The notes beneath the pieces are model-generated. The model made no database searches. It saw nothing but the letters and a program-made list of their open reading frames with translations, and was not told the DNA's origin. The position numbers were made by a program, and so were the translations under genes. Source: Ipomoea triloba (Eukaryota > Streptophyta > Magnoliopsida > Solanales > Convolvulaceae). Taken from it: a stretch of 64,000 nt of DNA. Shown piece by piece: positions 23,011 to 35,622 of the stretch (positions are counted from its first letter, which is position 1; each line of letters opens with the position of its first letter). The stretch covers positions 13,931,143-13,995,142 of the forward strand of contig NC_044925.1 in NCBI RefSeq assembly GCF_003576645.1, read 5' to 3'.

Positions 23011-23498
23011 ATCTATCCCCCTTAAAAGAAAGCTTCGTCCTCGAAGCAGTCCTATCTTAAAACTAAGGTCCGAAAATTAAATTTTACAACTCTAGACTAC
23101 AACGCCCAAAAACGAGGTGTTAAAACTTACCCTTCTTAAAGAAAAGTTACGTCCCCGTAACTTGAACTATTCCTGAATCAAATCAAGATATAAGGCACAT
23201 AAACAGATATGCAAATTAACATACTTTCAGTCTACCAAAATGTCAACCAATTTAAACACGTACCAGGGAGGTGCACACCCTCGGGGTGCAGCAGCCACAG
23301 CCAACAGATAACAACTTGCACATAAAATATCAAATAATCAATTAAAGAAATTAAACTCACAACCTCACTGCGAAATCCAATCTTAGGTACGATTCATACT
23401 CTTAAGTTTCTTTTCCCAAATTATTGACTTCTAGAATTCCAACCTAGTCATTATCACAACCTAGTCTCCCAAAGGTTCGAACTGCTCTGATACCAATT
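23011..23498 (-). mobile_element. Short internal region of element G (488 bp, no pol)
   Basis: On the minus strand it runs from the primer-binding site at 23495 to a polypurine tract AAGGGGGATAGAT adjoining the LTR start at 23010. CGAGGACGAAGC precedes the tract, as in Tekay/Del elements. A second tract-like string, AAGAAGGGTAAG, lies near 23130. No protein domain is present, so G must depend on a related autonomous element or is a deletion product. Confidence 0.75.
23484..23495 (-). promoter_or_regulatory. Primer-binding site of G (initiator tRNA-Met type)
   Basis: The minus strand reads TGGTATCAGAGC, complementary to the 3' end of initiator tRNA-Met, three bases inside the LTR that begins at 23499. 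Confidence 0.85.
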
Positions 23499-24525
23499 TG
23501 TAACACTCCAAAAAACGGCCTATTTTTTTTCTTATTTTCACCAATTAATTAAGTAATTCTTAAAACAAAACTTAGAATGTGGAAGCTTTTCAAAATCTTA
23601 TTGAGGGCATTACCGCTACACTTAGGCAACCACCATACCTAAGTGCTAAAGCTAACTTAAATAAAACCAAAAAGACAATTACAATCCTCGACGTAGTCTT
23701 TAACAACATAAAACATATTAAAGTCCTGAATATTCATAACATTTATTTCTAAATCCTCCAAAGCACGTCCTATCGCTCTCATAGCAGCATACCTCATCAT
23801 ATTTTTCCTGGTACTCAAACAAACAACAATAACCACAACAAGGAGAAAGGGGTTAGCATAACATGCTAAGTAAGGGACTGCCTGCCCCTAAAGAAAACAA
23901 TTTTAAAAAATAAGAATTTACTTTACCCCCTTCTTTCAAAAACTCGGATGCACTGCACTTTAATTCAGAAAAATAATTTATAGATAATTATATCAAAAAG
24001 CATATGGAACTTTTCATAATATCATCACTTATAAAATTTTCTCAAAAACATTATTTTGTGCCATACTTGCACACCACAAAATACATATGGAAGCACATCA
24101 TATACACAATGGGACAGGGTCCTTTACACATAGGCCCTAGTGAACAGCTCCACGCTAAACACTCCGCAAAATTCCGATGTCAATGGAAACAAGACTCTAA
24201 CCTTAAGTGTGCACACCCCCGAGTGAGGATTCCAAGCCTCACCGGGAAGTTACTAGCCCTAGTATCCGGGGATTTTTCCTACCGAATACTCCACAAAACA
24301 AGGTACATAGACCCTAGTGGTAGGTAAAAACCTAACCACTACTCAAATCAACAGGACAATAAATGTCCTAGTATCCGGGGATTGTTCCTACCGGATACTC
24401 CTCAAACAGGGTATGAACCCTAGTGTAAGGATTATCTTAACCACTCCTCAACATGGATAGCCCTAGTATCCAGCATACAACTGAATACTCCACAACTTCC
24501 AAGTCACATATCTTCCATAAGTTTT

Positions 24526-24528
<3 letters not shown>

Positions 24529-24586
<58 letters not shown>
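24529..24586. repeat. (AT)n microsatellite
   Basis: About 29 AT units lie in the LTR of G. Apparent ORFs of alternating Ile and Tyr here are not genes. Confidence 0.95.
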
Positions 24587-24588
<2 letters not shown>

Positions 24589-25737
24589 AAAATTTACACG
24601 TATTATGTATACATAAATTACCCATATTTATATTTATAAATAAATACAAAATACGAAAAACATACAAAATTTATATACATATGTACATAATATACGAAAA
24701 TACCCGTAACTAATAAATCTATATATATACGAAATATACTTATATATAAATACAATTCATACACACTAAATACAAGTTTGCATATATACGAATCTATAAA
24801 TCTATATATATAGCTTTTTTTTTTTTTTAAATGATGTACGTACATAATTATAGATTATAAATCAATTTGTTTTTAATATAATACTATTCATACCTACGCA
24901 CATAATAAATCTTTCCAAACCTATGTACATAATACATACCAAATAGACAAATACATACACTGCACAAATCTCAATGATAATCCATAAATATATATAACTT
25001 ATATTATATACGTACATACATTTATATATTTTTTTTTTAAATGAGATAAACTTATATATCATACCAATCAAATACTTTTCATACCCATCATTACATGAGC
25101 CAAAATCTCAAGTAATTGAATACAACATTCATATACATAAAATTTTAATAAGTGTAATTATACACTTCTCAAATACACACTATTTAAAACACACAAGGAA
25201 AAAGGGCAAGGCATGGGGTAAAATTTCCACTTACTTGGAATGATGCAAATCCCTTTTTTCTCAACCTCTTTAACCACGGGTAGGATACTCTACTTCTTCT
25301 ACACTATCATCACATCACCAACACACAATAACACACAAACATTCATATAAGACATAAATCCTACATTTAAAATAATATAAACAATTAACTTAAAAGAAGA
25401 ACTTACCACCCAAAATAGAGCTCCTAAAATTGAAGGGTAAATCAAGAAGAAAAAGATTTTTTTTTTTTGTAAGAAGAATTCGGCCAAGGGAGAAAGGAAG
25501 AAGAAAATGGGATATGCTCAAGGCTTCAATGGCTTATCATCATTGCTTTAAATGATTGATTAAGGAGAATAAGGAAAATGGTTTGATTTGCAACTTGATT
25601 TTGTAACTCCTAAAAGATTAGGATCAATCAACACATATATATCTTCATCCAATCAATATATATATACATATAATATTCCCATACTATAATATATTTAGTA
25701 CACTCCTATAGATAATGAGTACATAAAGTACACTATA

Positions 25738-26162
25738 TCTAAAAACATAATAAATATAAATGAAGGTTATACCCTCATTTATATCCATTTTTTCCGTTAA
25801 GTTTTTTTGTACATTATGCTATAAAAGTTGTACTACATAATATTTTGGACAAATATACCCCTACCGTTATAACTTCCGTTATCTTTTCCACTATTGTTAC
25901 TATGCACATGCATCCACCATATATTTTCTTATCTTCTTCAACAATAATAATAATTTATAAACATTAAATATTAGAGTTATATGTTAGTTATTTTTTAAAA
26001 TATAAATATTCAATTATAAAAATATTTTACATTATTATTATTATTATTATTACTATTATTATTATTATTTACTATATTAAAATTAAAATAAATTTAAAAT
26101 TTTAATATAAAATATTAATATTGGACACCTATTTTTTGTGCATCGCGCATAAGAAAAACTAG
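25738..26162 (+). mobile_element. Short non-autonomous Helitron
   Basis: It starts TCTAAAAACATA after an A and ends with an imperfect hairpin TGTGC-ATC-GCGCA and CTAG before a T, so it sits in an A|T site with no target duplication. The inside is AT-rich and non-coding. Length is 425 bp. Confidence 0.65.
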
Positions 26163-26177
26163 TACTATTATATATAC

Positions 26178-26227
<50 letters not shown>

Positions 26228-26228
<1 letters not shown>

Positions 26229-27603
26229 GGATCTTGTGAAATTAGTCCCTTAGGTGAGAAATAGGATGAAATATAGACCATTGGATTTAAATTCGCGCAT
26301 TAAATTATCTGTAGTAAGATTAACGTTCGAGGTCAAAATCATACGTAGCCTTTCCACTAACCTTTCCCGCTTTTCCACAATTTGCCACTACATTGAAGTT
26401 TTCTCTGTTTCCTCTTGATCAAGCTAATCTCCGGCGAAGAAAACAAAGTGAAGTCGACGAAGGCAACGAATTCAGCGAGCAAATTTCAGGCGAAGACAAC
26501 GAAGATGACGATACGGCAAAGCTTTGATAGTGTCTATCACTTATGCATTTCGTCTTGAACAAGCTACTCTATGGTGAAGAAGACGAAGTGAAGTCGATGA
26601 ATTCAGTGAGCAAATTTCAGAAAAAGTCAACCTCATTATTTTTCATAATTACTTGCAGTGCATAATTTTCGTGCCCATTTTTATGCCTAGTAGTGCACAT
26701 TTTTCTATCTAACAGTGCACGCTTCTCTGTCTTAGAGTTCAAGCTATTAACCATTATTTGATTAACCATAAGAATGTGTACTGTAGGCACAAACTTTTGC
26801 TCCATATGGTACAAAAATATGCACTACAGAGCATAAAACTAACTTAAAAGATGGATGATAGCCTGAACTCTACGACTGAAAAACGTGAACTGCTAGTTGA
26901 GAAAATGTGCACTACTACGTACAAAAATTTGCACTATACGGTTTAAAATTATGCACTGCAAGTATTTATGAAAAAAATAGTGTGGTTTGTGCAATTTTAT
27001 TTAATTAACCATAAGAATGTGCACTGGTAGGCACAAACTTTTGCTCTGTATGGTACAATAATGTGAACTATAGAGCATAAAACTAACCTAAATGATGGAT
27101 GATAGCTTGAACTCTACGACTGAACAACGTGCACTGTTAGTTGAGAAAATGTGCACTACAATGCACAACAATTTGCACTATACAGTTGAAAATTATGCAC
27201 TGCAAGTATTTATGAAAAAAGTGTGGTTTGTGCAATTTTATTTGATTAACCATAAGAATGTGCACTAGAAAGGACAAACTTTTGCTCTGTATGGCACAAC
27301 AATGTGGACTACAGAGCATAAAAGTAACCTCCTAGATGGTTAATAGCATGAACTCTAAGACATAAAATGTGCACTGTTAGGTATAAAAATGTGCACTACT
27401 AGGCACAAAAATATGCACTACACGAGTGAAAATTATGCACTACAAGTAACTATGAAAAATAATATGAGGTAATTACAGTTGTACCCTTAATTGTGCGCGT
27501 GTTTTAAAAATTAGTAGGCAATATTGTGCGCTGGATTGAATTAGATCTATGGCTATAATTCCATCTTATTTCTCACCTAAGTAACATAATGTACAGGAGC
27601 CCC
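26228..27603. mobile_element. Long-TIR foldback-like element J1 between TA/GT runs
   Basis: The left end GGGATCTTGTGAAATTAG and the inverted right end GGGGCTCCTGTACATTATG are related, and the next bases (TTAGGTGAGAAAT) are the same in both. A second inverted pair links 26624-26750 with about 27360-27480. There is no coding region. It is bounded by (TA)n(TG)n at 26163-26227 and by (TA)n at 27609-27652. No other target duplication is visible. Confidence 0.6.
26763..27480. repeat. About three tandem copies of a 242-bp unit inside J1
   Basis: The phrase TAACCATAAGAATGTG recurs at 26763, 27006 and 27247. Each unit contains many GTGCACT or TGCACTA words. Confidence 0.75.
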
Positions 27604-27606
27604 TTC

Positions 27607-27654
<48 letters not shown>

Positions 27655-27655
<1 letters not shown>

Positions 27656-28624
27656 AGAAAATTGCCATTTTGGCCTACTGACTATAGGGGTACTCTTAAT
27701 TGCAGTGCATGACTTTCAAAAGCGTTAATTGCATACCCTGACTATTCAATTTTTGTCAATTTTGGTCACTCCAGCCAAATTGCTGGCCAAATATCGTCGG
27801 AAATTAAAATAATGAGGGTATTTTAGTCATTTCACATCTTGTTCTTCTCCTCCGACGAACCAATTTTTTCTGCTTCTTCTCCGGTAGACCAGGCAGCCAT
27901 GGATTTGTCTCCGGCGAAGCCATCTGTCCTTCTTCTTCTCCGGCCAAGCTTTTTCTCGCCAATGTCGTCAAGGAACTATATTGCCGCCAAGCTCCGCCGC
28001 CGCAAAGTTAACCAACCCGTTCAGACCTGCTGTCAGACCTCTAAAATAACCCAACCCAACCCATTCAGACCTGTTGCCGCAAACCTCGCTGCCGTCGACT
28101 TCACCAGATCTGTTAAATTCGTCGAGGAGCTGCATCGCCGAATCTGTTCGCTGTTGGTTGCTGATTTGTTGGAGTTGTCGTCAACGAGATAAGGGAGAGA
28201 GAGCCACTGCCATCCACCACAGTTGCTGCAAGCTCGCCGAGGGAGGACCGTCGTCGCCGTGTCCAATCACTCGCGTCGACCTGCCGTCGCCAGGAACTAG
28301 TCGACCTCCGTCACTGACAAGGAAGAACCAGCCGCCGCCTGTCTCGCCGATGCATAGAGCAGAAAGATGGTGCAGCAGGTGGTAGTGTACCAAGTTGCTC
28401 GCGCGGAGAAAAGTGGTAACTCGCCGGAGAAGAAGAAATAGGGTGTGAAATGACTAAAATGCCCTCATTATTTTAAGGTTTAAGAGAATTCGGTGACATT
28501 TGGCCGGAGTGACCAAAATTAAAAAAAAATGAATAGTCAAGGTATGCAATTAATACTTTTGAAAGTCGTGGACTGCAATTAAGAAGACCCCTATAGTCAG
28601 TAGACCAAAATGGCAATAACTTTT
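27655..28624. mobile_element. Long-TIR element J2 with GC-rich cargo (MULE or Micron-like)
   Basis: Terminal inverted repeats of about 190 bp start with TTGCCATTTTGG and share GACTATAGGGG, GACTTTCAAAAG and TTTTAGTCATTTCAC. (TA)n lies immediately outside both ends. The interior (about 27840-28440) is much richer in GC than its surroundings and contains CCGCC and TCTCCGGC runs like plant coding or leader sequence, but no protein family is recognisable. Possible captured host DNA, as in Pack-MULEs. Confidence 0.65.
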
Positions 28625-28946
28625 ATATATATATATATATTATATACACACACACATATACATATACATACATACCATGCACACGTTACACATATATATG
28701 TAACTTAAGTATATATATTAAATTACATAAACATATATACTATATACACTAAATACGTACACACACACTTATGAAAAAATTACATAAATATACAAACCAC
28801 TATATATATGTATAATAAAAAAATGCTAATAATGTACGTACACGAACCTGAGCTAAACATATACATATTTATTTTTAAAATAAATAAATACTCACTATAT
28901 TAGAATATTTATGCATATTCTATTATAACTATAATAAAAATAGGGA

Positions 28947-30798
28947 ATGAGCTTTCAAATGGTTTGATCAGAAAAGAGAAGAATGATGATAAGAAAACAA
29001 GTAATGATTCAGAATTGAGAATTCCCGGAAAGACCAGGTATTTATCGATGATCGATCAGCCAACCAAGCAGATACAACCCGAGATCATAATTGACGAAGC
29101 AACTTCAAATATCCATGAAGTAGATGAAGATGTTTCCCCTACAACTTTTCAACCAGACTTAAGGTGGTTGAGAAATCATCCCAGGAGCAAATCATTGGAC
29201 ATGTTAGAGATAGCATTAGAACTCATGCTTCGATCTATGAATACATGACGGCGTGCTTTCTATCACAGATCGAGCCGAAGACTTTGGAAGAAGCATTGAG
29301 TTACTCAGATTGGGTCAATGCTATGCAAGAGGAACTGCATCAGTTCGAGAGGAACAAAGTATGGGATTTAGTTCCTAGACCCACTCATCAGAATGTCATA
29401 GGGACAAAATGGCTATTCAGGAACAAGATGGACGAGCAAGGAGTTATTGTTAGGAACAAGGCTCGACTCGTTGTCAAAGGATATTGTCAAGAAGAAGGCA
29501 TCAATTTTGATGAGACCTTCGCGCTAGTGGCAAGATTAGAAGCTATTTGAATCTTTCTTGCCTATGCAGCCTACAAAGATTTCAAAGTATTTCAAATGGA
29601 TGTTAAGAGTGCCTTCCTAAATAGACTCTTAGAAGAAGAAGTATATGTAGAGCAACCTCTCGGTTTTCTTTATGAAGTTGGATCAGATAAAGTCTACAAG
29701 CTAAGAAAGGCCTTGTATGGATTGAAACAAGCGCTGAGGGCTTGGTATGACACTCTCTCCTGTTTCCTTATCAACTGTGAATTCACAAAGCGACAATTGG
29801 ACAAGAATTTATTTCGAATCAAGGATGGAGAGCACATATTATTGGTCCAAATATATGTGGACGACATCATATTTGGCAGTACTGACCCATCCTTACGCGA
29901 GAAGTTCTCTAAACTCATGCAAGGAAAATTTGAGATGAGCATGATTGGAGAACTTAATTATTTCCTTGGACTTCAAGTCAAGCAAGGATAAGAAGGAATC
30001 ACCATTAATCAGGCCAAATATACCAAGGATCTCATCAAGAAGTTTAGAGTTGATGAGAAGACTTCGGTCATAATTCCAATGAATACCTTATTGCGTATGG
30101 ATATTGACAACGAAGGTAAAGAGGAAGATCAAACCAAGTATCGTTGAATTATTGGCTCTTTGCTATATCTGACTACAAGTCGGCCCAAAATATCCTTTGT
30201 TGTAGAGGTGTGTGCTCATTTTCAGGCAAGCCCCAAGGAAAGTCATTTAAGTGCAGCAAAGAAAATCCTAAGATACCTTAAGGGAACACATAGTGTTGGA
30301 CTTTGGTACCCGAGAGGTGGATCGTTTGAACTCGTGGGATATTTTGATTCTGATTTTGCAGGATGCAAAATAGACAGAAAGAGTACGTTTGGGACATGCC
30401 AATTCTTAAGGGGAAGACTTGTCTCATGGTTCAGCAAGAAGCAAAACTCTATAGCCACAAGTACTGCAGAGGCCGAGTATATAGCGGCTGGAAGTTGTTG
30501 TGCACAAATATTATGGATGACTTAACAACTTAAAGATTATGGCATTATAGAACGAGAAGTGAGCATCAAGTGCGATAAAACGAGTGCTATAGAAATAACA
30601 CATAATTCAGTCCTTCACTCGAGAACGAAGCATATTGATATTAAATATCATTTTATCCGAGACCATGTCGAGAAGAAGAATATCTCGTTGGAGTATGTTA
30701 GTATAGATGATCAACTCGCTGATATCCTCACAAAGCCACTCAGCAGAAGAAGATTTTTCACTCTTCGACACGAATTGGGAATGATCGAATTAAACTAA
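28947..30798 (+). pseudogene. Reverse transcriptase and RNase H of copia element K (right part)
   Basis: After a charged linker, the RT begins around 29270 with [19 protein letters not shown] and [18 protein letters not shown], the [10 protein letters not shown] motif and the catalytic [10 protein letters not shown] (about 29850) follow. RNase H motifs GYFDSDFAGC, STAEAEYIAAG and TKHIDIKYHFIRDH are in order, and the frame ends with a natural stop at 30796-30798. Damage includes a frameshift near 29186 and in-frame stops at 29548 (TGA), about 29989 (TAA), about 30145 (TGA) and about 30523 (TAA). Order integrase then RT, together with the left part, marks Ty1/copia. Confidence 0.85.
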
Positions 30799-31017
30799 AG
30801 AGACGTTGAAGTTATCCATAAATGCAGTTGTCAAGAAACTCACATGCATTTATTGATGTTGAATTCAAGGCACTTTGGAGTTATATGCATTGATTAGTCA
30901 TCTCAAAATTCACCTTTCCTTACTTGTGAACATCAAATTATGGCTATAAAAGGAGCAGTTCGAAGAAAGATTGAAGCACCCACTAATCTTTTTTTGAGCT
31001 TCTTTCTTGTGTGCAGG

Positions 31018-31632
31018 ATGGATAAAGGAAAAGGAAAGGATACCAACCAGTCCGGAAAACGATTCTCATGTAGAATCAAATCCAAGAAAGCCAAGGAGGA
31101 GAGGGAAAAACTTAGAGCAACCCAAACGGAACCTCTTCACGGTGACACTTCGGGTTATCTAGTCCATCTATCCTCCGATGAAGACAACAAGTCACCCTCT
31201 CCACAACCGCTTGTGTCATTACCTGGTTTCTACTCCACAGGTGTCTCTCCACCTCACCAATCACAGGCATCACTTATTGATATCTCTCTGACCAGAGATT
31301 GGTTTGAGATCCAAGCATGGTACGAGAGAAATGGAGGAGAAGGTCGAGAACATCCACCCCCACCGAGGAACGAGGACAACTCTCATCTTTCCTCAATCTA
31401 AGAAGAATAATCTGTCTGTGCCCCATGAGGACCGGGTTATGCTCCTTGGGCTCCTACCTACGAGAGTGATACTAGAGAGTGGTATCGCTTCCATGAGGAA
31501 ATTTCCCTGAGTGCAAGAGAAATTCAATGTCCGTCTACTCTTGAGAGTTGTCTCAGACCTAGCTTGCAATCTACGGCCAACTACAAGTCGGCCAAGGCTA
31601 AGGCTAAGGGCAAAGGAAAAACAAGGAAGTAG
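31018..31632 (+). pseudogene. Extra ORF downstream of copia RNase H in element K
   Basis: A frame starts at ATG 31018 directly after a strong splice-acceptor-like TTCTTGTGTGCAG, and CTATAAAAGG lies 65 bp upstream at 30944-30953. It encodes a basic N-terminus (MDKGKGKDTNQSGKR), Ser/Pro-rich middle and, after a frame change near 31400, an acidic WY-rich part. It ends with the lysine-rich KAKAKGKGKTRK and a stop near 31632. I do not recognise a domain. Its place after pol matches the env-like ORF position of SIRE-type elements. Confidence 0.4.
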
Positions 31633-32595
31633 GTGTTCTCCTTGACAAGGTTGTGTTCTCTCTGATGGTGGATGTGTTTCTATATCGTGTTATGTATCTT
31701 TCCCCGGTGCTCAAATAATAATAACAATCTCTTGTTCGTTGCTATCTCGCTATAACTAATTCTCAATTTACACGAAGACTAAAAGTCATTATATCTCAAA
31801 AGGACGAACTGATGAATTAACTCATATGACCAAATCTTCTTTAAGGAGAAAGTCTATAAGTTAACACTAGAAGTGTCGAGAACGAGAAGTTGAGAAAAAA
31901 AAAAAACAAAGGATGAAGTGATGATAACAGGACAAAGTCTTTGAAGACTATCAGAAGATAATTAGTCAACACATGTTTAAAGGACAAATACATGAGAGAA
32001 CAAGAATTGGATATAGAAGGAGTATTATGAAAGATAGAGAGGACGAGTTCATATATGAGCGAAGTATTTGGAAGAGGATCAATGGACGAGATATTGAACA
32101 ATCATTTGATCCTAACCATTGGTTCAAAAGAGATGATTATGGGAAGGATGTTCAGTTATGATATTTGTTGAGAAAGGATTCATCGTAATATGGAAGAGGC
32201 GCTCCACTAACCCATTGACTACCAAACCGTCAAACGTGTTTTTAAAAAAAACCATCAAACATGAAAGAACGGGCATTAAATGCTTTATTAGACTCTTCAG
32301 TGTTTTTATCTCTCATTATTTAATGTTCTCATCATGTGCAAGGTAACTCCTTTCTCAGATTATATTTATCATGGGACAAACATTCCCTATTTATCCTCTT
32401 TACTAAGGGTATTTATGGCTTTTGTTTTACATCCATAAATATTAACCAGACCCGGAAATCGTTACCCAACCCGTTACACCTCATATATATACCTCCAACC
32501 ACACTCTTACTCCACTTTCTCACACTCTCCACATCTTATCAACCCTAAAATCGTATCTTTCTCTCCAATCTTTTGAGCCTTCACATTGTTTTCCA
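31633..32595 (+). other. Non-coding spacer of K with a TATA-like box
   Basis: No credible gene is visible. CATATATATA at 32482-32491 precedes the next ORF by about 105 bp, and CT-rich leader-like sequence lies between. Confidence 0.5.
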
Positions 32596-34021
32596 ATGGC
32601 ATCTTCGGATAATCATTCAAACGATCAAAATGTTGACCGCCCAGATGTTCCTGCAAAATAACTCAATAAAGATTAGAGAAATGAAGAACAACAAAAAGAA
32701 GTGTTTGTCATGCCTGACACTATTGAGCGACCATGTACCGATGACAATGTTTTTAGTTTCTTCGTATTGAAGAAGGATGTCAAAGTAGGGTCAATCTTTG
32801 ATCCCTATGGCTTTATGACATATGTGTTGAACAAGGAGTTTGGAAAGAAAGTTCTACAATGCATCAAAGATGGAGGATTGCATACTTTTGTCACGTATGA
32901 TCCTAAGGAGATTCATCTCCTAGACATTGCCCAGATCTACATCAATAGTCGCATTCCTGAGGATGAAAATAAATAGGAGATCGATGAGATTCAATCAAAT
33001 GTTATTGGGATAGATGTTACTATTGTCCACAGAGATATACGGATGACCTTTCAATTTCCCAACAGAAGTGAGGGTTTTCATCCTGACTGTTCTAAGCATG
33101 CTTATGATAAGACTAAGTTATGGGCATAAATTAAAACCCAAGATCAACCAGATTCAATTCCTTTCCCCATCAAGAAGAAGATGTTGAAGTTAGACTACAA
33201 GTTCAATGTGGATATCTTGAAAAAGATAGTCGAAAACAAGCAATCAGGGATTGATGATATTTCAGAAATGAAGTTGCGGATGCTCAGCGCCTTGTTAGCA
33301 AACTACCTAGTGGATTTGTCTCGGGTAGTTTATGATTTCCTGAGAAAAAATATTAGAGGTGGTGTAAACCCTTGAATCGGGTGGATCACCAAGGTTGTAG
33401 GTTTCGGGTTTGTGATTTATGAGATCCTAAAATCAAAAGGAGTTACTCTTCATCCTGGTACTCCAACTCGTAGGACTCATTTTCATATGAAATCAAAACC
33501 CAGAACTATGATGTGTGACGAGCAGCTGAGATGGGAGTTGATGTGTCATCCCAAGCGAAGAAGACGAAGAAGTCTAAAGCTGCGGCTGCAAAAGGAGCCC
33601 CAATTTCTAAGGGACTCGAGCCTTCTAAGGCTGTTGAAACCAAGAAGAAGAGGAATGCACCAGAGAAAAGGAAGGTCGAACCATCAAAAAGACCTTCGAA
33701 GAAATCAAAGACGATACCTCCCTCCCCTGTATCTGAAGCTACACCAAGCACATAGGTTGAGGTTACCAAATCAACACAAGTAGTTGTTAAGGCCGAGGTA
33801 ATGGCCCAGAACACCCAGTCTGTTTCTACCCCTGTTATTGAAGTAGGTGACCGAGCTGAGGTAATAGCTGCATCGAATCTGCTAGTTCTCACTCCTGAGG
33901 AAGATGCTCAAGCTAAAGCTCTGGCCACAAATGTGTAACCTTTACATGAACCAGCTATCCTACCAGCTAAAGAGGCACCCATAGTGGTTCCCACTCAAAT
34001 TCATCCTATTGATGATGTTGA
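32596..34021 (+). pseudogene. Second extra ORF of K (SIRE-like 3' ORF), broken
   Basis: From ATG 32596 one frame encodes a protein with the segments VFSFFVLKKDVKVGSIFDPYG, IAQIYINSRIPEDE and LSALLANYLVDLSRVVYDFL, then PTRRTHFHMKSKP. After a frameshift near 33530 a Lys/Ser/Pro-rich tail follows. In-frame stops occur at about 32659, 32674, 32974, 33127 and 33373, and again in the tail near 33753 and 33937. It is cut at 34022 by LTR I. The pattern resembles proteins encoded behind pol in SIRE/Maximus copia elements (from memory), but I cannot assign a function. Confidence 0.45.
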
Positions 34022-35416
34022 TGTAACACCCCGAAATTTTACCAATATTTTTGTTACAAAATATTTTAGCCAAGATTGTTTCTAACCATTCCATTCCAGA
34101 AAATTTCTGTTTGGCGCAGTCCGAAAGATTGAGCCGATAAAAATATTCCCGAACTTTTTTTCACTTGAAATTTTTATGGTAGACCATAGAATTATAGTAC
34201 TTGATATCCATAAAATGTTTGGGTCATTTGGAGATTCTAATAAACACAGAAAATTACATTTTTACCCTTGGCAGTGTGCTGTCCGGATTTTTGTTCTCTG
34301 TGGACCAGTTTTGGAAAAAAAATTCGAAAACCATACCTCTACTACTCGGATTGTTATGAAATTTTTTAATGTAGCTTTTAGACTTATTGAACTACATATT
34401 TGAAAAAAAAAATGGAACCATTTTACCTTACCTAATCTTCCCAATAATTTTCGTAACATTTCTGACAGTCAAATTTTCTTCGTGATCTGTTCTTCAAATT
34501 TCTATGATTTTGGTGTGATTGGAGATTATTATTAGCTTAGCCACCCTAATTAGCTAACAAAATTATTTGATTGATTAGGAGATAATTAGCTAAAATTTGG
34601 TGAAAATTGGTTGTCAATCATAAATGTGTAATTATGAGTGACCATTTGTGTTATGAAGTGAGTGTATATATATGTCTACCGTGAGTGATGAGCAGAAAGG
34701 AGAAGAACTATATTACATAGATATATATATGAGTTTGTGAGTTGCGAAAATAAGAGAAAAAAAGAAATATATAGATCTATTATTCTGATTATGGAGCTTG
34801 GGCAGCTTATCAAATTGCTTTGAATATATCTTAGTGGAGTTTTGCTTTTTAGGTAAGATTTATGTCTATCTAAAATCTATTTACCCCGAATCAAATTATT
34901 TAATATGTGCTTATGTGATGTTATACTATTATTACTATAAAAATTGTTATATATTGGATGTGAGTACATATTATTTGTTTGTACATTTGATTTATGGTGG
35001 AAGTATGATGATTAGTAAAATTTTGTTTTGTTGATAAAGTTATGATATTTTTTTTAGTGCAAAAGATGATGATGACGTGAATCTGTGTAAAACAATTGTT
35101 AGAGAATGAAATGTGGGTTTATTGATGTTGATGGTGTGAAGATGATTTAAGTAATGAAAATGGTATAATGAGGATACTGATGGAGGCAATGCTTACGTGA
35201 GTAAGTGGTTTGTTTATCCTACTTGCTACCCTAAAATTTTTGTAGAGATTATGAAATTTTAAAAACATGTTTGGTGGTATAAATTGGTATATGAATATTG
35301 TGCTGGTTGATGATTAAGTAATATTTTGGATCCAAGAAATTATATTCCTATTCATGATCATTTTAGTGAAAATAAATGCTTGTTTTTATATACTAGTTAT
35401 ATACGTATGAATGCCT

Positions 35417-35512
<96 letters not shown>

Positions 35513-35526
35513 NNNNNNNNNNNNNN

Positions 35527-35622
<96 letters not shown>

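Larger units (their letters stand above)
23499..28946 (-). mobile_element. 5' LTR of G with later insertions (right end not resolved)
   Basis: The LTR begins TGTAACACTCC at 23499 and follows the other LTR of G block by block to about 25737. A Helitron (25738-26162), two long-TIR elements (26228-27603, 27655-28624) and TA/GT runs interrupt the rest. 28625-28946 is AT-rich sequence of the same character as the G LTR near 22500-22800. Copia element K resumes at about 28947, but I see no clean TGTGACA-type end there and no duplicate of CGATG (15405-15409). Confidence 0.6.

Noticed and set aside
24529..24586. ORFs of alternating Ile and Tyr here and at 35418-35617
   Set aside because: They are translations of AT microsatellites and have no coding support.
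27840..28440. A host gene in J2
   Set aside because: Several overlapping frames are open only because the sequence is GC-rich; no family motif, and the segment lies between transposon inverted repeats.
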